From Amylibacter sp. SFDW26 (GTDB taxonomy: Bacteria; Pseudomonadota; Alphaproteobacteria; Rhodobacterales; Rhodobacteraceae): 64,000 nt of DNA. Location of the stretch: NCBI RefSeq assembly GCF_009184395.1, contig NZ_WEIC01000007.1, forward strand, positions 1-64,000. Reading direction: 5' to 3'. A program made the translations under genes and the position numbers. The notes under the pieces are model-generated. The model ran no database searches. It was given only the letters and a program-made list of their open reading frames with translations, and was not told where the DNA came from. Shown in pieces: positions 42,399-51,550 of the stretch. Position 1 is the first letter of the stretch. Each line of letters begins with the position of its first letter.

Positions 42399-43472
42399 AT
42401 GACAACCATGGCCGACCCCATCCTAGCGAAAGAAGCCCGCAAAGAACGACTTTTTTCTAAGATCAACAAAGCAGATAAATATGTATCCATCTTAGGTCTT
42501 GCTTGGCTAACACCATTGCTAAAGATGATTTTAGGCGATGATCTTAAAACGAATGGCAAAGAGATTTGGCGTTTATTGGGTGTCCCTGTTGTGGCCATCG
42601 TATTATTCTTAACTGCTTGGGGTGTTCTGGCACCGAAAGTTGTCACCTCTCTTGGTGCGGTGCCTGGGCCTGTTCAAGTTTGGGAACAGTTTACAAATCT
42701 AAATGCTGATCATGTGCGCCAACGTGAAAAAGCGACCGCTTTTTATGAACGCCAAGATGTACGTAATGAAAAGCTGATTGCGGCGGGTAATGCGGATAAA
42801 GTGAAACACCGTATATTTACAGGTGCACCAACATATTACGATCAAATTTGGACATCATTACAAACTGTATTCTTTGGTTTCCTCGTGGCGACTGTCATCG
42901 CCATACCATTAGGTATTGCGGGTGGTTTATCCCCCATGGTTGGCGCGGGCATGAACCCGATTATCCAGATATTCAAACCTGTTTCCCCATTGGCATGGTT
43001 ACCCATTGTGACAATGGTCGTATCAGCAACCGTTAGTTCAGTTGATCCATTATTAGCCAAGTCATTCCTCGTTTCCGCAATCACAGTAACGCTTTGTTCG
43101 ATATGGCCAACTTTGATCAATACAACACTTGGTGTGGCAAGTATTGATAAAGACCTAATCAACGTGGGCAAGGTTTTGAAACTTGGCACATGGACAAAGA
43201 TTACAAAGCTGGTTTTACCGTCTGCCCTGCCCCTTATTTTCACAGGATTACGCCTTTCATTAGGTGTTGGTTGGATGGTTTTAATTGCCGCAGAAATGTT
43301 GGCGCAAAATCCAGGCCTTGGAAAATTTGTTTGGGATGAATTCCAAAATGGCTCCAGCCAATCGCTTGCAAAAATCATGGTTGCGGTTCTGACAATCGGT
43401 TTGATTGGCTATCTCTTGGATCGCCTGATGTATGCCTTGCAATCCATGTTCACATTTACAGCGAATAGGTAA
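42399..43472 (+). CDS. nrtB: NrtB, nitrate ABC transporter permease
   Basis: 357 residues. A cytoplasmic N-terminus of about 55 residues is followed by a first helix (VVAIVLFLTAWGVLAP) and a periplasmic-type segment (about 85-145). The BPD_transp_1 domain has about five more helices (about 150-350). The EAA-like ATPase contact is in GVASIDKDLINVGKVLKLGT (about 247-266). Length and layout fit NrtB/SsuC-type nitrate permeases. It is followed 5 nt later by the double ATPase gene. Confidence 0.92.
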   Translation: MTTMADPILAKEARKERLFSKINKADKYVSILGLAWLTPLLKMILGDDLKTNGKEIWRLLGVPVVAIVLFLTAWGVLAPKVVTSLGAVPGPVQVWEQFTNLNADHVRQREKATAFYERQDVRNEKLIAAGNADKVKHRIFTGAPTYYDQIWTSLQTVFFGFLVATVIAIPLGIAGGLSPMVGAGMNPIIQIFKPVSPLAWLPIVTMVVSATVSSVDPLLAKSFLVSAITVTLCSIWPTLINTTLGVASIDKDLINVGKVLKLGTWTKITKLVLPSALPLIFTGLRLSLGVGWMVLIAAEMLAQNPGLGKFVWDEFQNGSSQSLAKIMVAVLTIGLIGYLLDRLMYALQSMFTFTANR

Positions 43473-43477
43473 TCGAT

Positions 43478-45151
43478 ATGAGCATCCTATCCTTAAAAGA
43501 AATTTGTAAATCCCACGGCGACACATCCGTTTTGAAAGACATTAATCTGGAGATCGAAGAAGGAGAGTTTATCGCTATTCTTGGATTCTCAGGATCTGGG
43601 AAATCAACGTTGATTAATATCCTTGCAGGATTAGAAAATGCCGATAGCGGTGAAGCCTTGTATAATGGCATGCCTATTGCAGAACCAAGCCCAGAACGCG
43701 GTTTAGTATTTCAAAGCTATTCGCTTATGCCTTGGCTGACTGTGCGTGATAATATTGGCTTGGCCGTACATTCCGTCCACACAGATAAATCTAAAACAGA
43801 GCGTTTGGACATAATCGAAAAATATATCGATATGGTTGGCCTATCACACGCAGCAACACGCCGCCCCGCAGAGCTTTCTGGTGGCATGCGCCAGCGCGTG
43901 TCTGTTGCACGGGCACTTGCAATGCAGCCAAATGTTTTGTTGCTGGATGAACCTTTATCAGCACTGGACGCTCTGACACGCGCCAATTTACAAGATGAGA
44001 TTGAGGCCATTAGTCAAAAAGAAAAGAAGACCATCGTCTTGATCACCAATGATGTGGACGAGGCAATATTGCTGGCAGATCGTATTATCCCTTTGAATCC
44101 TGGTCCAGATGCGGATCTAGGTCCTGATTTCAAAGTAAACATTCCCCGCCCACGCGACCGTACTGCAATGAATGACAATAAAACATTCATTAAATTAAGA
44201 TCGGATATCACCAATTACCTGATGGAAGTTGGTTTTGAAGCGGCAACCGAACAAACGCGTGTTTTGCCTGATATCACGGCGATACATCACCTTGTCCCTG
44301 CAGCATTTCGCAAGGCAGCAAAGTCAGAAACAGCAAACAATGAACGGTATCTGCAATTTTCCAAAGTGCACAAAGTTTATCCTACTCCAAAGGGCCCTTT
44401 GACCGTTGTAGAAGACTTCGACCTGACAATGAAAAAAGGGGAGTTTATCTCTATAATTGGTCATTCGGGCTGCGGCAAATCAACAGCTCTGACTATGGCG
44501 GCTGGCTTAAACCCAATTTCAAAGGGTGGTATTATTCTAGACGGCAAACACGTTGAAGGTGCTGACCCTGAACGTGCCGTAGTATTTCAGTCCCCTAACC
44601 TATTCCCATGGCTAACAGCAAAACAGAACGTAGCAATTGGTGTTGATAAAGTTTACCCCAAAGCAACACAACAAGAACGCCAAGAGGTTGTTGAATATTA
44701 TCTGGAACGTGTTGGCCTTGCCGACGCTATGGATAAATCAGCAGCTGATATGTCCAATGGAATGAAGCAGCGTGTAGGAATTGCCCGCGCATTTGCCCTC
44801 TCTCCAAAACTATTATTGTTGGATGAACCTTTTGGCATGTTGGACAGCCTGACACGCTGGGAACTGCAAGAGGTTTTAATGGATGTTTGGTCCAAAACCA
44901 AAGTGACAGCAATCTGTGTGACCCACGATGTAGACGAAGCCGTTCTACTGTCAGATCGCGTTTGTATGATGACAAATGGCCCGCGGGCAACGGTAGGTAA
45001 ATTGATGACCGTTGATTTGCCACGTCCCAGAACACGCAAAGCATTATTGGCACATCCTGATTATTACAAATACCGCGCAGAAGTGCTGCAATTTCTAGAA
45101 GATTACGAGCATGGGGACCCTACCCCATCTCAAGAAGGAGAGGCTGCATAA
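43478..45151 (+). CDS. NrtC-NrtD-like nitrate transporter with two fused ATPase domains
   Basis: 557 residues with two complete ABC domains. Domain 1 (about 1-260): Walker A GFSGSGKST, signature [15 protein letters not shown], Walker B VLLLDEPLSALD. Its H-loop reads LITNDVDEA, with Asn where the switch His is expected. Domain 2 (about 290-545): Walker A GHSGCGKST, signature MSNGMKQRVGIARAF, Walker B LLLLDEPFGMLD, H-loop CVTHDVDEA with His. It replaces the separate NrtC and NrtD of cyanobacteria, without NrtC's binding-protein domain. The site pairing domain 1 Walker motifs with the domain 2 signature looks degenerate. TAATG overlap with nirB. Confidence 0.9.
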   Translation: MSILSLKEICKSHGDTSVLKDINLEIEEGEFIAILGFSGSGKSTLINILAGLENADSGEALYNGMPIAEPSPERGLVFQSYSLMPWLTVRDNIGLAVHSVHTDKSKTERLDIIEKYIDMVGLSHAATRRPAELSGGMRQRVSVARALAMQPNVLLLDEPLSALDALTRANLQDEIEAISQKEKKTIVLITNDVDEAILLADRIIPLNPGPDADLGPDFKVNIPRPRDRTAMNDNKTFIKLRSDITNYLMEVGFEAATEQTRVLPDITAIHHLVPAAFRKAAKSETANNERYLQFSKVHKVYPTPKGPLTVVEDFDLTMKKGEFISIIGHSGCGKSTALTMAAGLNPISKGGIILDGKHVEGADPERAVVFQSPNLFPWLTAKQNVAIGVDKVYPKATQQERQEVVEYYLERVGLADAMDKSAADMSNGMKQRVGIARAFALSPKLLLLDEPFGMLDSLTRWELQEVLMDVWSKTKVTAICVTHDVDEAVLLSDRVCMMTNGPRATVGKLMTVDLPRPRTRKALLAHPDYYKYRAEVLQFLEDYEHGDPTPSQEGEAA

Positions 45152-47595
45152 TGGCCCAAAAATTAGTTATAATTGGGGCTGGCATGGCCTCTGGCCGTTT
45201 GATCGAGCATTTGTTGGATAATGATCCAAACGCATATGATATTACCCTTTTCAATGCAGAACCACGCGGCAATTACAATCGCATCATGTTGTCCCCTGTC
45301 CTATCAGGCGAAAAGACATATGAAGATATCATCACACATTCAGATGATTGGTATGCAGAAAACAATGTCACCACATATTTTGGTGAAGCTGTTACAACGA
45401 TTGATCAGGATGCAAAAACGGTCACCTCAAAATCGCACACTGTTACCTATGATAAATTGGTTATAGCGACAGGATCTGCACCTTTCATCATTCCAGTTCC
45501 AGGTAAAGATTTGTCTGGCGTCATGGCTTACCGTGATTTGGATGATGTGAATAAGATGTTAGCGGCCTGTGACAAGAAAAACGCCAAAGCTGTTGTCATT
45601 GGCGGTGGCTTGTTAGGTTTAGAAGCAGCTGCTGGCTTAAAAGAGCAAGGCATGGATGTGACCGTACTGCATATTGCAGGTCACTTAATGGAACGCCAGC
45701 TTGATCCTGCTGCGGGTCATCTATTGCGCAAAGAGCTGGAAAACCGCGATATCAAGATTCACACCGAAGGCTTTACCAAAGCGATTTTGGGCGAAGATAA
45801 GGTTGATGCTGTTTTGTTAGAAGATGGCACTATTTATGAAGCTGATATCGTTGTGATGTCCGCAGGCATTCGCCCCGAAACGCGCATTGCAACAGACTTG
45901 GGCCTTCATGTGGAACGTGGCATCGTCGTGGATGATGGCATGCAAACAAGCGACCCAAATATTTTTGCAGTTGGTGAGTGTATTGAACATCAAGATCAAC
46001 TTTATGGTTTGGTTGCCCCTCTTTATGATCAAGCTAAAGTGTTAGGTGCAAATTTGCTTGGCGGAGATGAGATTTTCAGCCCCGTGGAAATATCAACAAA
46101 ACTCAAAGTTACGGGATGCGATCTGTTTTCTGCTGGTGATTTTGCAGAAGGGTCAGACCGCGAGGAAATCGTTTTCCGCGATGCAGTACGCGGCGTATAC
46201 AAACGCCTGATAATCCAAAAAAACATCATCATTGGCGCTGTTATGTACGGCGATACAGCTGATGGTGGCTGGTTCTTGCAAAAAATCAAAGATCGCGAAG
46301 ATATATCCGAATTGCGCGACACATTAATCTTTGGACCAAATTTTGCGAGCGGGGCACCATCGGACCCGTTGGCAGCCGTTGCAGCCTTGCCGCTTGATGC
46401 TGAAATCTGCGGTTGTAACGGCGTTTCTAAAGGCGACATATTAGCAGCCATCGAAGGTGGCGCAGACAGTTTAGACGCGGTTAAAATGCTAACCAAAGCC
46501 TCTACATCCTGTGGGACGTGTGCTGGATTAACAGCCCAAGTTGTACAGATTGGATTGGGCGATGACTTTGTGCTGCCAGAGGCAGATACAATCTGTAAAT
46601 GTTCTGATTACAGCCATGACGATGTACGCAAGCTTATAATTTCAAAAGAGCTGAAAACCATTCCTGACATAATGCAGGAATTACAATGGAAAACGTCTTG
46701 CGGATGCATCACCTGCCGCCCTGCCCTAAACTATTACTTAGTATGTGCATGGCCGGGTGAATATGTGGATGATGGTCAAAGCCGTTACATCAATGAGCGT
46801 GTTCATGCGAACATTCAAAAGGATGGCACCTATTCAGTTGTTCCACGTATGTGGGGCGGCATTACAACCCCCGATGAATTGCGTGCGATTGCTGATGCAG
46901 CGGATAAGTACAACGTACCGACTGTGAAAGTAACAGGTGGGCAGCGGATTGATTTATTGGGCATCGAAAAAGAAGACCTACCTGCAATTTGGTATGATTT
47001 GAACGAAGCTGGCATGGTGTCAGGCCAAGCCTATGCAAAAGGTTTACGGACTGTGAAAACTTGTGTGGGTTCAGATCATTGCCGTTTTGGGACACAAGAC
47101 AGTACAGGACTTGGTATTCAGCTTGAAAAAGCAATGTGGGGTGCATGGTCACCGCATAAATTCAAACTTGCCGTATCTGGTTGCCCACGCAATTGCGCAG
47201 AGGCAACTTGTAAGGATTTAGGCATCATCTGTGTCGACAGCGGATATCAAATCCTTGTCGGCGGCGCTGCTGGTATGGATTTACGTGAAACAGAGTTGTT
47301 GGCTCAGGTTACAACCGAAGAAGAGGCATTAGAACTGGCCTGTGCATTTTATCAACTGTACCGCGAAGGCGCACAATATTTGCACCGCCCTTATAAATGG
47401 ATTGCAAAGGTTGGTTTGGATTGGGTCAAAGGACAATGTGTTGAGGACGTTGAGAACCGTAAAGCATTGGCCGGTCGGTTCCATTATTCACAGACATTCT
47501 ATCAAGTTGATCCTTGGGCAGAGCGCGCGTCCAAAGGCAAAGATGCCTATGAATATTCCCCATTAGCAGATTTTTCAAAGGTGGCAGCAGAATGA
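45151..47595 (+). CDS. nirB: NirB, assimilatory NADH-nitrite reductase large subunit
   Basis: 814 residues. FAD (KLVIIGAGMASGRLIEHLL) and NAD(H) (AVVIGGGLLGLEAAAGL) domains occupy about 1-310. A BFD-like [2Fe-2S] region follows (CGCNG ... SCGTCAG, about 412-455) with a second Cys cluster (CKCSDY ... CGCITC, about 482-525). The siroheme/[4Fe-4S] ligands are in TCVGSDHCRFG (about 634-645) and SGCPRNCAEATCKDLG (about 672-687). It reduces nitrite to ammonium in the cytoplasm. Start overlaps the nrtCD-like stop, and its end overlaps nirD by 4 nt. Confidence 0.95.
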   Translation: MAQKLVIIGAGMASGRLIEHLLDNDPNAYDITLFNAEPRGNYNRIMLSPVLSGEKTYEDIITHSDDWYAENNVTTYFGEAVTTIDQDAKTVTSKSHTVTYDKLVIATGSAPFIIPVPGKDLSGVMAYRDLDDVNKMLAACDKKNAKAVVIGGGLLGLEAAAGLKEQGMDVTVLHIAGHLMERQLDPAAGHLLRKELENRDIKIHTEGFTKAILGEDKVDAVLLEDGTIYEADIVVMSAGIRPETRIATDLGLHVERGIVVDDGMQTSDPNIFAVGECIEHQDQLYGLVAPLYDQAKVLGANLLGGDEIFSPVEISTKLKVTGCDLFSAGDFAEGSDREEIVFRDAVRGVYKRLIIQKNIIIGAVMYGDTADGGWFLQKIKDREDISELRDTLIFGPNFASGAPSDPLAAVAALPLDAEICGCNGVSKGDILAAIEGGADSLDAVKMLTKASTSCGTCAGLTAQVVQIGLGDDFVLPEADTICKCSDYSHDDVRKLIISKELKTIPDIMQELQWKTSCGCITCRPALNYYLVCAWPGEYVDDGQSRYINERVHANIQKDGTYSVVPRMWGGITTPDELRAIADAADKYNVPTVKVTGGQRIDLLGIEKEDLPAIWYDLNEAGMVSGQAYAKGLRTVKTCVGSDHCRFGTQDSTGLGIQLEKAMWGAWSPHKFKLAVSGCPRNCAEATCKDLGIICVDSGYQILVGGAAGMDLRETELLAQVTTEEEALELACAFYQLYREGAQYLHRPYKWIAKVGLDWVKGQCVEDVENRKALAGRFHYSQTFYQVDPWAERASKGKDAYEYSPLADFSKVAAE

Positions 47596-47930
47596 ATGAT
47601 TTTGTAGATATTGGTGCTGTGGAAGATATCCCTGTGCGTGCTGCACGTGTTGTGAAAACTCCACAAGGCTGTATTGCTGTTTTTAGAACAGCAACAAATA
47701 AAGTCTATGCCATCGATGATAAATGCCCACATAAAGGCGGGCCATTATCGAATGGTATTCAGCATGATGAAAGCATCACTTGTCCCTTGCATAATTGGGT
47801 GTTTGATTTGAATACAGGTCAGGCAAAAGGGGCAGATGAAGGTTCTGTAAAAACATACACGATCAAAGTTACAGATGGTCGTATTCTAATGGATACATCA
47901 GAGTTTATTCCTGAAATGGCTGCGGAATGA
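47592..47930 (+). CDS. nirD: NirD, nitrite reductase small subunit (Rieske type)
   Basis: 112 residues. Rieske [2Fe-2S] ligands are complete: CPH at 45-47 and CPLH at 64-67. Many NirD proteins lack these ligands, so a cluster-carrying form is worth noting. It partners NirB, and the genes overlap by ATGA on both sides. Confidence 0.92.
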   Translation: MNDFVDIGAVEDIPVRAARVVKTPQGCIAVFRTATNKVYAIDDKCPHKGGPLSNGIQHDESITCPLHNWVFDLNTGQAKGADEGSVKTYTIKVTDGRILMDTSEFIPEMAAE

Positions 47931-50560
47931 CAGCCACACGTACAACTTGTGCATATTGCGGTGTTGGCTGTGGAATTATCGCAAACAATGGTGCGAATGG
48001 TGAGGTTGAGATCAAAGGCGACCCTGACCATCCTGCAAATTATGGGCGCTTATGTACAAAAGGCAAAACACTTGGTGAAACACTATCATTAGAAGACCGC
48101 CTGCTTACGCCTATGATTGATGGAAAACAGGCCTCTTGGGATCACGCAACGGATTTAGTTGCCGAAAAGTTTAAAAAAACAATCGCCAAACACGGCCCAG
48201 ATAGTGTTGCGTTTTATGTTTCAGGTCAATTATTGACCGAAGATTACTATGTCGCCAATAAATTGATGAAGGGTTATATTGGCTCTGCAAACATCGATAC
48301 GAATTCTCGTCTGTGCATGGCTTCATCTGTTGCTGGTCACAAACGCGCCTTTGGTACAGATACTGTGCCAGGAACGTATGAGGACTTAGAAACTGCTGAT
48401 CTGATTGTTCTAGTCGGATCAAATCTAGCTTGGTGCCATCCTGTGCTGCATCAACGCATTATCGATGCAAAAGATACCCGTGGCACTAAAATCATCAATA
48501 TTGACCCCCGTAAAACCGCTACGTCAGAAATGGCAGATGTTCATTTAAATATTAGACCTGGTGGTGATGTCGCTTTATTCAATGGCCTATTAACAGCCAT
48601 TTCTAACGCTGACGCAATAAACGCCGAATACGTTAAAAGCCATGTAAATGGGTTAGAAGATGCTCTGAAAGCAGCACAGAAAATGGACATCCCCGCGATT
48701 TCTGCGCTGACAGGGCTAACTCCTACTCAACTATCCGAGTTCTATTCGGCCTGGATAAATACGAAGCGTGTAGTCACAATATATTCTCAAGGTGTGAATC
48801 AAGCTTCAGATGGATCTGACAAAGTAAATGCCATCATAAACTGCCACCTAGCCACTGGGCGTATTGGCACAGAAGGTTGTGGGCCTTTTTCCATAACGGG
48901 GCAACCTAATGCGATGGGTGGACGCGAAGTTGGTGGTTTGGCTAATATGCTAGCAGCCCACCTTGATATAGAAAACTCACAACATCGCACTGTAGTCAGA
49001 GATTTTTGGGATGCCCCTAATTTACCATCAAAAGCAGGGTTAAAAGCGGTCGACCTCTTTGACGCTTGTGCAGATGGCAAAATCAAAGCCTTATGGGTGA
49101 TGTGCACAAATCCTGCTGTCAGCATGCCACGCGCAAATGATGTAAAAGCAGCAATCGAAGCGGTCGATTTTGTTGTTGTATCTGACATCGTACAAGACAC
49201 CGACACCACAGCGCTAGCAGATGTTTTATTACCTGCAACAGGTTGGGGCGAAAAAGATGGTACTGTTACCAATTCAGAACGCCGTATTTCGCGCCAACGT
49301 TCATTTTTAAGCCCTCCACATCAAACCAAACACGATTGGCAAATTATATGTGAGGTTGCTGCAAAAATGGGTTGGGGCAACGCATTCAACTATGAATATC
49401 CAAGTGAAATATTCAGCGAATGGGCCGCGATGACAAAGCTTTCTGTCGACGCACAGAAAGATCTAGATTTAACGAATCTAACAAACATGCATAACAACGA
49501 ATATGACGATTTGCCCCCCATACAGTGGCCTGTAACTGCGGATAGGTCAGATACTCGGTTTTTTGCCAATGGGGGATATTTCACGGCCGATGGCAAAGCG
49601 CGTATGTTACCCATTACACCAAGAGAACCTGCAAATGTGCCTTCATCTGAATACCCTTTCATTTTAAATACAGGGCGTATCCGCGATCATTGGCATACAA
49701 TGACACGCAGTGCTAAATCTTCCACACTGAGCACACATATTGCCGAACCATTTCTTGAACTTAATCCCGCGGATGCAGAACGTTTAAATATCAAACAGGC
49801 TGAACTGGTACAGGTGAACAGCCCACATGGATATATTATACTACGCACATTGATCACTGACCGCACACAAGTTGGTCAAGTCTTTGCTCCCATACATTGG
49901 ACATCACGGTGGGCGGCTTGCGGCCGCGTTGATACGGTTGTTACATCCGTTGTTGATCCCGTATCTGGGCAACCAGAATTGAAGCGAACACCCATATCCA
50001 TATCCCATTACAAAGCGAAATGGTTTGGATTTGCAGTCGTCAAAGACGAACCGTTTCCAACATCTGGTTATTGGGCAAAAGCCAAAACTCACTCAGGCTG
50101 GCGTGTAGAAATGGCAACCTTAACTGCACCCGATGATTTCGAACAATTTACACGTGACCAACTCGGAATAAAAACCGCTCAAGCTGTAACTTATTCCGAT
50201 ATAGCGACAGGACAAAACCGGATCGCATTATCTGAAAATAATACTTTGCTTGGTATAATGTTTGGCGCAACTAATCCTGTAAGTTTATCACGCAACTTCG
50301 CTATAGATGCATTCGATCGAAACGATGAAATGGATATCCTAGCGGGCTTTGCTGGCTCTAAAACTTTCGATGCTGGCCCTACAATCTGTTCATGCTTTAA
50401 TGTTGGCATCAATACGCTTGTTAAATTGATTGCATCTGGTAAGGCCGCAACACTTGAAGATATTGGCGCAAATCTGCAAGCTGGAACAAACTGTGGGTCA
50501 TGTCGACCAGAATTGATGGGGCTCTTACAAAACCACCAACCAAAGATTGCCGCTGAATGA
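47927..50560 (+). CDS. nasA: NasA, assimilatory nitrate reductase catalytic subunit
   Basis: 877 residues of the Mo-bis-MGD family. The N-terminal [4Fe-4S] ligands are Cys8, Cys11, Cys15 and Cys43. The molybdopterin domains include SRLCMASSVAGHKRAFGTD, near residue 126, where the Cys is the expected Mo ligand, and the C-terminal molydopterin-dinucleotide domain (LNTGRIRDHWHTMTRSAKS, about 582-600). The last 60 residues are a BFD-like [2Fe-2S] domain (ICSCFNVG ... NCGSCRPEL). No signal peptide, so it acts in the cytoplasm. Electrons come from a ferredoxin or a flavoprotein not seen in the window. Confidence 0.95.
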   Translation: MTATRTTCAYCGVGCGIIANNGANGEVEIKGDPDHPANYGRLCTKGKTLGETLSLEDRLLTPMIDGKQASWDHATDLVAEKFKKTIAKHGPDSVAFYVSGQLLTEDYYVANKLMKGYIGSANIDTNSRLCMASSVAGHKRAFGTDTVPGTYEDLETADLIVLVGSNLAWCHPVLHQRIIDAKDTRGTKIINIDPRKTATSEMADVHLNIRPGGDVALFNGLLTAISNADAINAEYVKSHVNGLEDALKAAQKMDIPAISALTGLTPTQLSEFYSAWINTKRVVTIYSQGVNQASDGSDKVNAIINCHLATGRIGTEGCGPFSITGQPNAMGGREVGGLANMLAAHLDIENSQHRTVVRDFWDAPNLPSKAGLKAVDLFDACADGKIKALWVMCTNPAVSMPRANDVKAAIEAVDFVVVSDIVQDTDTTALADVLLPATGWGEKDGTVTNSERRISRQRSFLSPPHQTKHDWQIICEVAAKMGWGNAFNYEYPSEIFSEWAAMTKLSVDAQKDLDLTNLTNMHNNEYDDLPPIQWPVTADRSDTRFFANGGYFTADGKARMLPITPREPANVPSSEYPFILNTGRIRDHWHTMTRSAKSSTLSTHIAEPFLELNPADAERLNIKQAELVQVNSPHGYIILRTLITDRTQVGQVFAPIHWTSRWAACGRVDTVVTSVVDPVSGQPELKRTPISISHYKAKWFGFAVVKDEPFPTSGYWAKAKTHSGWRVEMATLTAPDDFEQFTRDQLGIKTAQAVTYSDIATGQNRIALSENNTLLGIMFGATNPVSLSRNFAIDAFDRNDEMDILAGFAGSKTFDAGPTICSCFNVGINTLVKLIASGKAATLEDIGANLQAGTNCGSCRPELMGLLQNHQPKIAAE

Positions 50561-51546
50561 CTGATTTCGCAAAATATGTGTATGCAATGGGCCGAGGTCC
50601 ATCCAAAGGGCGCAATTTAACGCGCACAGAAGCCATGGATGCGATGGCTCAAATATTAGCTGGCCAAGTAGATCCCCATGCTATTGGTGCGCTTTTAATG
50701 TTGATGCGTTATCGCGGGGAGACGCCAAATGAAATTGCTGGCTTTGTTGATGCCATGCGCATGGGTTCAACTAAATGGGCAGAATTAAATATAGCGCTAG
50801 ACTGGCCAAGTTACGCTGCGGGGCGCACCCGCGGTTTACCGTGGTTTTTACTATCTGCAAAACTTGTAGCATCCGCAGGTTTCCCCATCATGTTACATGG
50901 TTGGAATTCGCACCAAAACACCATTGCTAGCGTCACAAATGCCGTCCAAAATATCGGTATTCCCACATGCAATACTATAGACGAAGCAAACGTTAGTTTG
51001 CGCGAAAACGGCATTATTTATTGTCCATTGCAAGCACTTGATCCTAATATTCTAAACCTGTTGAAACTTCGAGATGTATTGGGTTTACGGTCAGCAATAA
51101 ACACAGCGCTGCGGGCTTATAATCCAAGTCGCGCCCCTGTATCTGTTCAGGGCGTTTTTCATCCAAGTTACCGCACATTACAATCTCAATCGGCACTATT
51201 GCTAAAACAAGAAACGCTCGCTGTAATCAAAGGCGGCGGCGGTGAATTCGAATGTAATCCGACTAAAGACACCGAAGTTTTCATAGTACAATCGGATCAA
51301 GAAAATCAATATATTGCACCCGCAATTTTGTCAGATACAAAACGCTTATCTGATGCCTCAAATATCACAGATGGACTACAAGCTTTATGGCAAGGTGAGA
51401 TTGAAAACACCTTCGCAGAAAAAATCATCATATCAACTGCGGCTATAGCTCTTCATGCATGTAATCCAGCGGGAACATATAAACACTCATTACAATATGC
51501 AGCTGACTTATGGACCCAAAGACCGCCCATAAACGCGAACGGATAG
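50557..51546 (+). CDS. TrpD2/YbiB-like glycosyltransferase-family-3 protein in the nitrate operon
   Basis: 329 residues of the anthranilate phosphoribosyltransferase-like fold. The helical N-domain has RNLTRTEAMDAMAQILAGQV and GALLMLMRYRGETPNEIAGF. The alpha/beta domain holds LVASAGFPIMLHGWNSHQN, where TrpD has the PRPP/pyrophosphate GTGGD-type loop; that loop is not conserved here. This fits the TrpD2 group, some of which bind nucleic acid instead of acting as transferases. The start overlaps nasA by 4 nt, so it is translated with the reductases. Its role in nitrate assimilation is unknown. Confidence 0.8.
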   Translation: MTDFAKYVYAMGRGPSKGRNLTRTEAMDAMAQILAGQVDPHAIGALLMLMRYRGETPNEIAGFVDAMRMGSTKWAELNIALDWPSYAAGRTRGLPWFLLSAKLVASAGFPIMLHGWNSHQNTIASVTNAVQNIGIPTCNTIDEANVSLRENGIIYCPLQALDPNILNLLKLRDVLGLRSAINTALRAYNPSRAPVSVQGVFHPSYRTLQSQSALLLKQETLAVIKGGGGEFECNPTKDTEVFIVQSDQENQYIAPAILSDTKRLSDASNITDGLQALWQGEIENTFAEKIIISTAAIALHACNPAGTYKHSLQYAADLWTQRPPINANG

Positions 51547-51550
51547 CTTT

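Noticed and set aside
42842-43378. Long open frame antisense to nrtB (178 codons)
   Set aside because: It lies wholly inside nrtB, shows no family motif or plausible ribosome site, and its composition is that expected of a complement of a membrane-protein gene.
48799-49272. Open frame of 157 codons antisense to nasA
   Set aside because: Contained in the molybdopterin domain of nasA on the other strand; low-complexity Ser/Ala content and no motif.
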